Assembly: GCA_036897625.1 (NCBI GenBank)
Contig: JAYMTA010000779.1
Coordinates: 1 to 24,282 of the forward strand
Direction of reading: 5' to 3'
Length of the DNA: 24,282 bases
DNA from: Pelargonium cotyledonis
Taxonomy: Eukaryota; Streptophyta; Magnoliopsida; Geraniales; Geraniaceae
Each line of letters starts with the position of its first letter. The stretch's first letter is position 1. A program made the position numbers and the translations under genes. A model generated the notes under the pieces. The model saw only the letters and a list, made by a program, of their open reading frames with translations. It did not search any database and was not told where the DNA came from. Shown here in pieces: positions 1 through 10,773 of the stretch.

Positions 1-260
1 TTTGTGGTATAACACGACACAAAATTAGCGTGTTTGAGCTCGCATTTTATAATTGTGTCGTGTTAGTGCTAGACCTCCAACACACACATACACAATAAGT
101 GTACAAGTAAAGTAATCCTAACAATGAATGTGTCATGCAAAATGTGTTGAGTTGCATTCATTTCAACTATGTTCTATCGTGTCAACATGACTTATAATAT
201 TATCGTATTAAACGTGTCGTGTCATATTGGATCATGCAACACAACCAATATTCAACACAA
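1..260. repeat. Degenerate GTGTCGTGT-type dispersed repeat
   Basis: This AT-rich stretch is studded with AACACGACACAA, GTGTCGTGT and CAACACAA words on both strands. AACACGACACAA at 11-22 has an exact inverted partner at 53-64, giving a 12-13 bp stem with a loop of about 30 nt. Plant genomes carry many decayed dispersed repeats with this composition. I cannot assign a family or find element ends or a target duplication, and no protein is supported. The left edge is cut by the window. Confidence 0.35.
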
Positions 261-758
261 TACAAACACACGACAAAGACAAATTGTCACTGCTAATGGT
301 AACTAATAAAAACAAACTCAGTGTACAAAAGTTAAATTTAGTTATATATAAATATATTATATAAATAATAGACGGAATTTTAATTTTTATATTATAGTAT
401 ATGAGGAAAATATCCAATGTAGTCAACAACAAGTAGGTTCAAAACTTATCTATTTAGATATTGTGATGCTAAATTCAGATAATTTATTTCGTATATCAAC
501 ACCAGGTGTGGGGCCCATGTTTTGGTGGGGCCCACCTCTCTTATTGGAATGTCCTTCTCCAATCCTTCTGGCAAAGTTGGTGGGTGGCCTGACAATGCCA
601 CGTCACACTCGACAGCTTGGAATCTTCTCCTTCTAGGGCTTACGTCACTCTTCCACTAAACAGTGAAACGTTGACACGCTGGCACTCCCATATCCTAGGG
701 TTCATTATCTCTTACGAACTCCAATTGGGTCACAATCACTGTCAAATTTTATTTTATC

Positions 759-792
<34 letters not shown>

Positions 793-2702
793 TTTTTTTT
801 TTTCTTCCTTTTTTTGGCTCCAACCTTTTTTTTTTTTTTATTTTTAGGATTTGCTTTGCTTCCCTTTCTTGGACTCAACCTTTGTATTGCACAATTTGGG
901 TTGGGCTGGTTGACTGCCCACCAGTACTACTACTTGAACTACATTTCTTTAACTATGTCACCTCTATCTTCATTAAAATTACACTCACAAGCCCCTCATC
1001 TTTCAATAAACTACATTATATGGCGCTAAAAGAATGTTAATTACTACTAAACGTGTGAATCAACTAGCAAAGTTGTTTAACTTAATCGAGGTCTTCACTT
1101 CAAGATTTAAGGATAAAACAATTTTTTTAAAGAAAAAAAGAAGTTTTGTCTGCCTCTAGAATTGTTGGGATAATGTTTTATAGGTCGACCTAAAGCAAAA
1201 ATCAGGTTCACCATAGAAATCGATAGAGTTTTAATAGACAATGTGATCATAAGGTCGATCGTAATTAATAAAGATCGACCGAAGTTTTCTATGACCTCCT
1301 TTTGAGGTGCATGACCTATCTTGCTCACACGCAGAAATGGTTACTTAGAGGAGTTGCATGTAGGAGGTCTTTCTTGAAGTCACCATTTTTTACTAAACAT
1401 AAAATCTTTTAAAGTTTCTATGATATCCTATGTGCCACCTCTTCAGAATTGGCAATCGAGTCGACTAATTTGCACTTAAGTGTGTAAAACTATATGAGAA
1501 AGATGTGTTTGAAAACAAAAACATGTGTGAAAATAGTCTAGGATACTTAAAACATATACGACAAACTAACATGTCTTAAAAGAAGTGGTCCCTTAAGAAA
1601 ATGCTTAATTTTCAAAGTAGTTGATCACCACGTGATTGACGTTCGTGTAATTTATAGTCCATATGGCTCTTTTTCTGGTTGTACTTTCTATCATGCACTT
1701 TCAATTAACCTTGAAATTATTGCTTTTCCCTACAGATATGTCTTGCAAATCAAGGCAAGCTCTCCTCTAAGAAAGTGACTAAATATCATCAAATCAAGTC
1801 CAATTCAGACAAAACCCATATATGAATGACCATGATGAAATTTTGGCAAAAAATGTGATTCATCAATGAACGATGGAACGAGAATTGAGAGAGGTTCGAA
1901 GTTACCGTCAAAGGAACAGTATTGTGTGTAGCTTTCAGAGTCGCAAACAATGATTAATTTTCAAGTAGCCTGAAATGACAAAAAAACATGAACAGAGACT
2001 TTCGTTATTATCATACAAGGAAAACAGAGAAACTGAGATTTTATGGGTTTTAGGATGAACAATAAAAGAAGAGTCAGCTGTAACTCACTAATTGTAATTA
2101 GTCAAAAATCTCATGCAATTATGCAAATTGGCAATTACCTTTGTTTAATAATTATGACACATAAACAAAAGAAGATTGGTTTATAATTTTCTAACAATCG
2201 TCATAATTTGGCTCGACTCAAAGATAAGTTAAAGCATCCAAATAACTTCTTATCCCCTCTCACCATCATCACAATTTGGGATAAACAAAGGACTCCATTT
2301 GCTTAAGTGGGAGATGGTACTTTCTCGACTGTACGTGGAAAAGTCTATGAAACGAAGGCAACAAATCCAGATAGTAAGGAGAGGATAAACCTAAACCGGG
2401 CTGCTATCAACTGTGGAGTAGCTTTTGAGGAGCCAAAATCTACTTTGATTTGAAACCATATCACCTTTTCTGCAATATAGAATTGTTAGATAACCCCAGT
2501 TGCCTTTAGATATTGCTTTCCAATGATTTCAAGTAATAATTCACTTGGTCATGCTTGTCTTTTTCTGTTCCCCTAAGGTATGAGATTTCGCACTTCTAAC
2601 TAACAAAGCAGTATCAACTAAATGATATTAACAGGTAGGTGTAGGTAAAACTAATACATAGAAATCAATAAAAAGCTGAAAATCAGATTGACAGATTGTT
2701 TC
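261..2702. other. Intergenic DNA without a supportable gene
   Basis: I see no coding exon here. The short open frames are chance ones in AT-rich or T-rich sequence. The segment near 500-700 is less AT-rich and holds GGGGCCCA and GGGGCCCACC words plus two ACGTCAC bZIP-type motifs (near 600 and 642), so it may be promoter-like DNA, but no transcript start can be placed. A perfect 12-bp palindrome TAGGTCGACCTA lies at 1181-1192, and an 8-bp GGTCGATC/GATCGACC inverted pair lies around 1253-1280. The rest shows nothing I can name. Confidence 0.5.
762..839. repeat. Poly-T low-complexity tract
   Basis: An uninterrupted run of 29 T (762-790) is followed by further runs of 7 to 14 T separated by a few bases. 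No retroposon body with matching target duplications was recognised beside it. The phenylalanine-rich open frames across it are artefacts of the homopolymer. Tract length is likely to vary among individuals and among sequencing reads. Confidence 0.85.
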
Positions 2703-2909
2703 ATATAGCCATGACCAAGACATGTTGGGCCAAGTGATTAAATCACTTGTGATTCCCTCATGAAGTCTCAGGTTCGAGCTTCTTTGTCGACAGTATGAGG
2801 TGTGATTTATAGGGTAGGGTTTAGGGTGACGCTCTCTTTTGGAGTGAAAAACATTGTTACTTCGAGTATGATGTCTCATTGCTTATAATATATCTATATA
2901 TAGCCATGA
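2703..2909 (+). mobile_element. tRNA-derived SINE with 12-bp target duplications
   Basis: The body at 2715-2897 (183 bp) is bracketed by a perfect 12-bp direct repeat, ATATAGCCATGA, at 2703-2714 and 2898-2909. Near the 5' end is an RNA polymerase III A box (GGGCCAAGTGATT, 2727-2739). About 44 bp later comes a B box (GGTTCGAGCTT, 2771-2781). That order, spacing and position are those of a tRNA-derived SINE, and the 3' end is an AT-rich tail rather than pure poly(A). No coding capacity is expected, since SINEs depend on LINE enzymes. The intact target duplication suggests a fairly recent insertion. Family name unknown. Flanking duplications are seen directly; retroposition is inferred. Confidence 0.8.
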
Positions 2910-3369
2910 TATAACAAACAAAGATAACGACAAGAGACGAGGGCAGTAAATACTTAACATGATCCACATAACAATAAGCTATTTCCGAAATGAAAAAAAT
3001 AAATAAACATTTTAGCAAAAAATAAATGTTCCAAATATGAACTGAGAAAAGCCCATGGGTTACTTACAATGTCAGAACTCTTGCATGTTTACTGTTTGGG
3101 CTTGCCTTTTCGTGCCTGTAACTACCCTTTTTTAAAAAAAAAACATGAAGCAGAAGGGCTGAAGAGGCTCGGACATTGGGATAAATTCAGATTGTGAGGT
3201 AGGAACAGCTAAACCAGCCCAACTGGGCTAGCACTATCACTAAAAGGACTAGAAGCAATCACGACACCAAAACATTAGATATGTAATGCTGAAATTACGA
3301 TGGGATGTCTATCAACTAAATAATGCATATCATTATATTCCAGAGTGTTATGCTTCCTGATTTCTTAGG
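2910..3369. other. Noncoding segment, possibly 3' part of the minus-strand unit
   Basis: AT-rich sequence with no open frame of note on either strand. It lies downstream of the last exon-like block of the unidentified minus-strand unit and could contain its 3'UTR, but no convincing polyadenylation context or splice pair was found. Confidence 0.35.
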
Positions 3370-6350
3370 ATGTAAGGGGCACGATGACCGGACATCATCC
3401 TCACCTTCCTCCGGTCCAGCTTAACACAAACAATCTGCTCAGCCTTTCAATTAAACAGTAGCAAAGAAGAAGAAAAGACAGTGTTTTAATTTATATTTGC
3501 CAGGGGAACTCTTTTCCTCTCATATGTTATAGTATTTATCTGTTGTCTTATTTTTTTTATTATTAATTTATTATTTTTTGTACCTTTTTAATTTTTAAAT
3601 AGACAAACAATGGGACCAAAGGAATATTAAATTAATAGAACTGTAACAAGATGCAACTGAGTGAAAATTTAGGACAGAAACTTTAATGATCAATTATAAG
3701 AAAAGAAAATAATGTTCATTACACTAACCTACAAAAAAAATTGAAATGAAGGTTCACTTCACTCGTTTATTTATCAAAATGCGCAATGGCATATGTGATC
3801 TGATGGAAGAATCTAGATTGCTACTACTTCCATTAGAGTTTAAGGGAAACACCCGATGCGAACAAAAATGCCATCAGTTATTTACTTGTTCATAGACGAA
3901 TTCTTTCATACACTCAAAGACTTGTCTTGTTTTAGTATCTTTATATTTATTTATTTATTTAGGTGATAAAAAGATTGGCAACAGTAAGTTAAACACTATT
4001 CAAGATAAAGAAATCACAGAACAACATGGAAGATTTTAATTCGTTTTGTCCCAATAAAGATAATTTCAGAAGAAAAAAAACAGCTAAGAGGAGCTATTTG
4101 GCTTATTAATAACTAAATCTTGATACTTACTTTATTATAAGGAGTTCATATGCAGCGACTAGCACATCAGAATTAACTTCCTCGAAACGTAAATTTGCCA
4201 AACAAACCTGCAACCTTTAATCATAGATTCATATAGCATTTGGACTCCGCATCAATTGGCTTACACTTTGCATTGAAGAATCCAAAGAGAAGTTTAGTAA
4301 GGAAACCTTGACAATGTTTTGTGTGCTTCCCTTCCTTGCCGTCCCTTAGATATGCCCTATATGTAAGTAGTAGCCATCCATTAAGGCAAAAGATATGTAA
4401 ACATCACTATATTTTCAAACTTCAAAGCCAAAAATATACATGATGCAAGTGACTAGGCAAGGCAGTTTGTTGTGAATCCTTTTATGAAACCTTGGAAGAT
4501 TACATGTCAAACATGCAATCAGAGTTCATTAATTACCATCATGATGACTATGAGCAGAACTGAGCAGAGGTGCTTACAATACCAATCAATTTTCATACCC
4601 ATACAATGCATCAGTAAGTCCACCCTAATGAACATAGCAAGCTGGAAGATAAGTCCAACTATTTTCAGAGTCCATGCAGAATCATATGAAACAGTCCAAA
4701 GCAAAGTAAAGAATTAAGTAGTAGAAAAATCATTTTAAATTGTCATTCAGATATACAGAAACATGCCAACAGTTGTCTAGAGCATGTATGGCCAAGCTGC
4801 AAGAACGAGATCTTGTAACTCCATGATATGATTTCTAAACCAGACAATGCATCATTTGAATAAAGAAAGATACTACCACCTACCATACAGCTTTCCAAAA
4901 TTATACATCATATTTCGTCAGATGATGGTAGTACTTTCCATTGTTAAATAGCATCAGAAAGAGTCATTTGAGAAAGTGATCAACAAACAGCAGAAGAGAA
5001 TAGGAAAAAGAAAAAAAAAGTGACGACCAACTAAACCTATATGCATAGGTAGACACAATTGACAAGAAATGTACCTTATGGCCAGTAGTCTAGGGGCCTC
5101 AACTACTCTAGACTGATCAATCAGTTGTGCAAAAACAAAAGAAACAATGTTACAGTTATGAAGCAAAATCATCTGCTAACTGAAATACATTTTATATTTC
5201 ACAAACCAAATATCAAGAAATTTAAAATTAAATTAGAGATAAAGCTAGATTAACAGAAACCATTCAGCTGGCATTGCTATTGAACTTAATTTCATCATAA
5301 ATTATAGCTGAGAGCGGAGCAAACGGGTAGAATCAATGACAAAGAATTGTATGCTTACCATAGAAAGCTATATCTCATTAAGTTAAGACAACCCTAATAT
5401 AGTGGTGGTGCTGTCTAAACATGTTCTTCGCGAACACAAAGTGCTATGAGAGCCAATGTTTGTAATCTATCTCTGAGCATCATAAGATTTGAATCTAAAA
5501 TTAGAGACCAATACTCATTCAGAGAAAACACAACCTAAGATTTTGAAAAGTTCAATCAATGGTAATGCCAACAACAACAATTATTTGCAATGCCGATAAC
5601 AAAATTAGAAGATAATAAAACTGAACTACTCCCCAATCATAGCAGAGTTTCCAAATCACTCATTTGCATTGAAAAGTATATAACAAACAAAGCATGACCG
5701 AACATGGGAGTTACCGTGCTTCCTTCATCATCTTGTTCGACAGCAAGGTCCTGAAGAATTCAGGCAGCACTCCCAGCATCTACTTAAAATCTAAAATCTC
5801 GAAGGAGCTTTCGTTTCCAGTAAGATCCACAAAACCTCCTATAAACCCTCAAAACCAAAAACGGTAACCAGCATTCAATAAACTGAAAGTCAATAGTTAA
5901 AGTATGATCAACGAAATGGACCACTAGGACTCTAACAAACCTGATGAACAGAAACATGATGAATGTTGTTCACATCCTATGAAATTCAACATAACATTCA
6001 ACGGAAAAATACCAATTACAGAACCAATGTAAATAAATGAACACTATACGAAACCTGAGAGAGAATGTGCTAGAAACTGCACCTCCTAACAAAGATCTCT
6101 CCCCATATAGATCTTCCGGTACCTTATCGGAAACCCAAAAAGAAAAAGAAAAGCAAAGTGCACAATCCCCGTAGAAGCTTCAAGCATCTATCAAATCATA
6201 GATAACACACGGAAATTCGAAAACAAATAATCAAAACGAAACAACACTAAAGCATTTCCAGATTTCAAATCTATAGGTTTCTTCAGGAGCGAAGCTGAGA
6301 GAAGCGATCGAATAGAGAGTCTGGGTTTTGGGAAATTGAGGAAGATACTG
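3370..6350 (-). other. Unidentified multi-exon transcription unit (candidate gene or lncRNA)
   Basis: A TATA box faces into this region on the minus strand, followed by a pyrimidine-rich leader of 5'UTR type. Several segments look like exons. 5421-5494 (includes MMLRDRLQTLALIALC), 5075-5112 (SRVVEAPRLLAI) and 4131-4214 (LQVCLANLRFEEVNSD...) can be joined in one open frame of about 65 codons. The junctions are TTTTAG acceptor, CAT|GTTTAG, GATCAG|TC, ATAAG|GTAC, AAAG|GTTG and AA|GTAAGT. Other open blocks are near 5715-5780 (MLGVLPEFFRTLLSNK, donor CG|GTAACT) and 3350-3450 (ends RAPYILRNQEA then stop). The phases of these last two do not join the middle blocks, so I cannot assemble a full protein, and I recognise no family. 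It could be a small unfamiliar protein gene, a decayed gene or a spliced noncoding RNA. Exon limits are tentative. Confidence 0.35.
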
Positions 6351-6370
6351 AAATTCGCGGTTTGATGATC

Positions 6371-6382
6371 CTTATTTATATA
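6371..6382 (-). promoter_or_regulatory. TATA box of the minus-strand unit
   Basis: Read on the minus strand this is TATATAAATAAG, a good plant TATA element. The expected start lies about 30 nt downstream, near 6340-6350, just before a CT-rich leader. It is the strongest evidence that the region below 6350 is transcribed leftward, away from CUL3. Confidence 0.6.
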
Positions 6383-6485
6383 CTCGTTTATTGCGTTCAT
6401 ACGACGCCGTCTAAGCTTCAAAAATAAGCTAAAATGGTTGAGTTTAAAATCGGAAAATATTCAAAATATTGATGACATGGAGAAG

Positions 6486-6600
6486 AGTTGGGCTTGGCAA
6501 TATGTTGGAGATTTAATGTTCTTTATAGGGCCATTTAAAATTATTCAAGGCCTAAAGCCCAACAATAATTACCTTTAGGCCCATTATCAGGCCCACAAGT
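6486..6600. promoter_or_regulatory. Site II (GGCCCA) cluster between divergent promoters
   Basis: TGGGCT, GGGCCA, AGGCCT, AGCCCAA, GGCCCAT and GGCCCAC occur within about 110 bp, with the densest group at 6577-6597. In plants TGGGCC/GGCCCA site II elements bind TCP factors and mark promoters of housekeeping and cell-cycle genes, often working in both directions. The cluster lies between the leftward TATA box at 6371-6382 and the CUL3 leader to the right, so shared control of both units is a reasonable inference. Confidence 0.5.
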
Positions 6601-6869
6601 AGACTTCCAGAGGCGCCCACAGTCCCACACAATTCAACCAACCAAAAAATAAAAACATTAGGTTTGATCTCCACCACTGCAATTGAGAAATGTAAGAAAT
6701 CCTTTATTCAGAATCAAATTTCGAACGAGGATTATTATGAGTACGATCACAAGGCTAAAAAAATACTTATCACAAAGTACATATCTGCGTTTAGACTAAA
6801 AAAAATAAAAACATTTCAATAAAATAAAAACCCAAAATGACGTGAAAAAAAAGCAATAAATAAGACCCT

Positions 6870-7411
6870 ACACAAAGAAAAAATTACCAGCTAACCCTTC
6901 CCTTCTGCTATTTGCCTTGGCCCCCATTTCTTCATCTTCGTGCTTGCTTCTTCATTATATTCGTCTCCATCGACTTCTTCTTCTTCTTCACAGTCTCTTT
7001 ATCTATATCTACACACATACCTTACGTTCATGGAGTCTCTGTAATTGCCTTTTCCCTTCAATCCAATCCAGTCCGTACAATTTTGCATCTACCAAACCAA
7101 CCCTAACTTCCGTACACAATTTCCCTTCCCCGCCCCCCGTTCGCAATTTGTTTAAGTTCCTCGATCTCTCTCTTGATTCACGGACTCTGGATTTTTCTCA
7201 ATTTTTCGCTGATGGAAATTGAAAATTAAGATATACGATTCATAACGAACCTTCTGTTATTCTTGTTTATCCGTTTTCTCTGTGCGTTGTGGATTCGGCC
7301 TCTGTGTTCTGTATCGGAATCGATCGATCTGTGTGGATTTGGTTTCGATCGGATTGTGTTGCTTTTGAGGAGTTTAGGAAGGAGGGAGAGAGAGGTTAAG
7401 ATAGTGAGGAG
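6870..7411 (+). promoter_or_regulatory. CUL3 leader region with telo-box
   Basis: CT- and TTC-rich sequence leading to the CUL3 start codon is typical of a plant 5'UTR. AACCCTAA, a telo-box (interstitial telomere motif found near start sites of many plant housekeeping genes), is at 7099-7106. The transcription start is not obvious. An AATAAATAAG-like AT-rich patch near 6855 is the only TATA-like candidate. A 101-codon open frame at 6917-7222 lies within the leader and looks like chance. Confidence 0.45.
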
Positions 7412-10400
7412 ATGAGTAATCAGAAGAAGAGGAATTTCCAGATAGAGGCCTTCAAGCACAGGGTGGTTGTGGATCCGAAATACGCCGACAAGACCTGGAA
7501 GATTCTGGAGCACGCTATTCATGATATTTACAATCACAATGCTAGCGGCCTTAGTTTTATGGAACTCTATGGGTTTGCAATTCCTCCTGATGATCTCTCT
7601 TAGTTTCGTTTCGTTTTTGTTTACATCTAATATGTGTTGCATGATTCTTGCGATTAGTGCAAATTAATTCTGTTTGTTACTTGGAGGTTTATGATTTTCT
7701 AGCGCCCTGAGAGTTTGGTCATAGATGTTTTTGATAATCTATAACTGTTGAGGTAGAGAGTGTAGTTTTATTCAACTTTCTACTTGTTTGTAGGTCAATG
7801 GAAGGTCTCAGCTGGTAAGAGCTTAGATGTTGAGCTGTTAATACATTCTATAGAGTTAAATATATTATATAGTTAATGTGTTGGATTGGCCGTGATATTT
7901 TTACAATTATATCTCTGCTCTAGTGTTTCTCCTGGCGATTCTACTATCAAATGCAAGAAGTTGGACCCAAACTTATTGATAGAAAGTTTTGTTTTGTTGT
8001 TTGGTTATCTAATTTACTAACAATAAGATATTTGGAACTTGTTTAGTTGCTCATTAGTATTGCAAGACAGTGATTTGAAATATTATTTGTAAAATGACGA
8101 GCCATACTACAAACCAGGAACTATGATATTCTTTTGAGGTTGTGAAGCCTAATGAGTAACTGCTTTGACCTCTCCCACCATAGCATAGCTAATTTATAAG
8201 TTGATGGAAAGATGGTCATGCCTGCCCACGAGTTTTCTTCATTGTAGTTGTTTTACAGTGTCAATTTGTCAATAATCACAACCTCTCGTATAGTTGGGGA
8301 ATGTTGTTTTGAATACCATTTGGCTGTTAGTCTGGTTATCATTTCAGTTTTGGCAATTTTGTGTTATGAGTTATGGCTAATAATATACTCCCTCCGTCTC
8401 AAAATGAGTGTCTTGTTTGTCTAAATTTTTTTTCCCAAAATGAGTGTCTTGTTTCTATTTTTATGCTATTATATTAGTGTTCTTCTTATATTACCCTTAT
8501 CACTTATGCACATGGGGTGTAGGTGGAGAAAGTGAGGGTTATATTGGAATCACACTAAATTATCTTGTAATTCTTAATTTTTGCAAAAAATGGAAACAAG
8601 ACACTCATTTTGGGACGGAGAGAGTAATAGTTTCTCATTTGGAGTCTCTCTCTCTCTCTCCCTCTACTCACACGCATACATAAGACATGCTAAGGATTTT
8701 TTTGTCTGACTACTAAGTTTGACATAATGCAGAAATGCCTACAATATGGTGCTGTACAAATTTGGAGAGAAGCTCTACTCAGGTCTGGTAACAACTTTGA
8801 CAATGCATCTCAAAGAAATATCGAAGCATATTGAGGCAGCTCAGGGAGGCTTGTTTCTGGAAGAGCTGAATAGGAAATGGAATGATCATAACAAGGCATT
8901 GCAAATGATCCAAGACATTCTCATGTACATGGACAGGAATTTCATCCCGAGTACCCACAAAACTCCTGTTCATGAGCTTGGGCTGAACCTGTGGAGGGAT
9001 AACATTATTCACTCGAACAAAATTCAGACAAGGCTTCTAAATACTCTTCTTGAACTAGTACATAGAGAGAGGACCGGTGAAGTTATTAACCGGGGGCTGA
9101 TGAGAAATATAATCAAAATGCTTATGGATTTAGGTTCTTCTGTTTACCAAGAAGATTTTGAGAAACCATTTCTTGAGGTTTCTGCAGAGTTTTACAAGGG
9201 TGAATCTCAGAAGTTCATTGAGTGCTGTGATTGTGGGGACTACTTGAAGAAAGCTGAACGGCGTCTAAATGAAGAAATGGAGAGAGTGACTCACTACTTG
9301 GATGCCAAGAGTGAATCCAAGATAACTAATGTGGTTGAGAAGGAGATGATTGCAAATCACATGCTGAGATTAGTACACATGGAGAATTCAGGCTTGGTTA
9401 ACATGCTTCTTGATGATAAATATGAAGACCTGGGCAGAATGTATAACTTGTTCCGTCGGGTTCCTAATGGTCTCTCAACAATACGAGATGTCATGACTTC
9501 TCACATTAGAGAAACTGGTAAGCAGCTGGTTACTGATCCAGAAAGATTGAAGGATCCTGTGGAATTTGTGCAACGACTGTTGGATGAAAAAGACAAGTAC
9601 GACGGCATAATAAACTTGGCATTTAACAATGACAAGACGTTCCAAAATGCCTTGAATTCTTCGTTTGAATACTTCATTAATTTGAATCCTCGTTCTCCTG
9701 AGTTCATCTCATTGTTTGTGGATGACAAGCTTCGCAAGGGTCTTAAGGGAGTCAGTGAGGAGGATGTGGAGATTATCCTCGACAAGGTGATGATGCTGTT
9801 CCGCTATCTACAGGAGAAAGATGTTTTTGAAAAGTACTACAAACAGCATTTAGCAAAGCGCCTCTTGTCGGGAAAAACTGTTTCTGATGACGCAGAGAGA
9901 AGTCTGATAGTTAAGCTCAAGACAGAATGTGGCTACCAGTTTACTTCAAAATTAGAAGGCATGTTTACGGACATGAAAACTTCTCAGGATACAATGCAAG
10001 GGTTTTATGCCAACCATGGTGCTGAGCTCGGGGACGGCCCAACACTAGCTGTCCAGGTTTTGACTACAGGATCGTGGCCCACTCAACCTAGTGTTACTTG
10101 CAACCTTCCTTCTGAAATGTCAGCACTGTGTGAGAAGTTCCGTTCATATTACCTCGGGACTCATACTGGTCGGAGATTGTCTTGGCAAACCAATATGGGC
10201 GCAGCTGATATAAAGGCAACCTTCGGGAAGGGCCAGAAGCATGAATTGAACGTCTCCACTTACCAAATGTGCGTTCTCATGCTCTTCAACAATTCTGAAA
10301 GGCTTAGCTACAAGGAAATTGAGCAGGCTACTGAGATTCCTGCGCCCGACTTGAAGAGGTGCCTGCAGTCAATGGCCTGCGTGAAGGGAAAGAATGTTCT

Positions 10401-10773
10401 TCGAAAAGAGCCAATGAGTAAAGACATCGGTGAGGATGATGCATTTTTTGTTAACGACAAGTTTAACAGCAAATTCTACAAGGTCAAGATAGGAACTGTA
10501 GTAGCACAAAAAGAATCAGAGCCCGAAAAGCAGGAGACCCGACAGAGAGTGGAAGAGGACCGGAAGCCCCAAATCGAAGCAGCTATTGTGAGGATCATGA
10601 AATCGAGGAGGGTACTGGATCATAACAATATAATTGCTGAAGTTACAAAGCAGTTGCAATCAAGATTCCTGGCCAACCCAACGGAGATAAAGAAACGGAT
10701 CGAGTCCCTTATTGAGCGTGATTTCTTAGAGCGGGATAGTGTGGACAGAAAATTGTACCGGTATCTTGCTTGA
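7412..10773 (+). CDS. CUL3: Cullin-3 (scaffold of CRL3 BTB ubiquitin ligases)
   Basis: Cullin-3 bridges BTB-domain substrate adaptors (N-terminus) and the RBX1-E2 module (C-terminus) in nuclear and cytosolic ubiquitin ligases. Coding exons are 7412-7572 and 8733-10773. The GT-AG intron splits codon 54 (GG|A), and the product is 733 aa, against 732 for Arabidopsis CUL3A as I recall it. The start MSNQKKRNFQIEAFKHR matches plant CUL3 exactly. The long exon carries the cullin repeats, the cullin homology region (EKDVFEKYYKQHLAKRLL, then TGSWPTQP) and a C-terminal winged helix. The latter has the neddylation site in IVRIMKSRR (Lys about 677) and the terminal KLYRYLA. Oddity: the BTB-binding segment reads SFMELYGNAY, where the family has SFEELYRNAY. 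No frameshift or stop was found. Two-exon structure and close similarity to Arabidopsis make the identity nearly certain. Confidence 0.97.
8386..8626. mobile_element. Stowaway-type MITE in CUL3 intron 1
   Basis: The element spans 8388-8624 (237 bp) between TA dinucleotides at 8386-8387 and 8625-8626, the target duplication of Tc1/mariner elements. The left end CTCCCTCCGTCTCAAAATGA and the right end (reverse complement of CTCTCTCCGTCCCAAAATGA) form terminal inverted repeats of about 32 bp with few mismatches. CTCCCTCCGT is the hallmark end of plant Stowaway MITEs. It has no transposase and would need one in trans. A second copy of the subterminal AAAATGAGTGTCTTGTTT occurs at about 8437-8454, so the left end is internally duplicated. 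It lies in intron sequence and should be spliced out. Confidence 0.88.
8645..8660. repeat. (TC)8 microsatellite
   Basis: Eight TC units followed by CCTCT, just downstream of the MITE and about 70 bp before the CUL3 exon 2 acceptor. Probably length-variable. It lies in the intron. Confidence 0.85.

Noticed and set aside
617-1029. Two overlapping open frames on the + strand across the poly-T tract
   Set aside because: Phe-rich translation arises from homopolymer T; no domain, no splice structure and no conserved motif.
5700-5800. Possible start exon MLGVLPEFFRTLLSNK for the unidentified minus-strand unit
   Set aside because: Its donor phase does not join the later exon-like blocks in one frame, so I did not call it a CDS.
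6917-7222. 101-codon open frame upstream of CUL3
   Set aside because: It lies in the CT-rich CUL3 leader, has low-complexity Ser/Leu-rich composition and matches no family; best explained as 5'UTR.
7226-7642. 138-codon minus-strand open frame over CUL3 exon 1
   Set aside because: Antisense shadow of CUL3 coding sequence and leader; no motif of its own.
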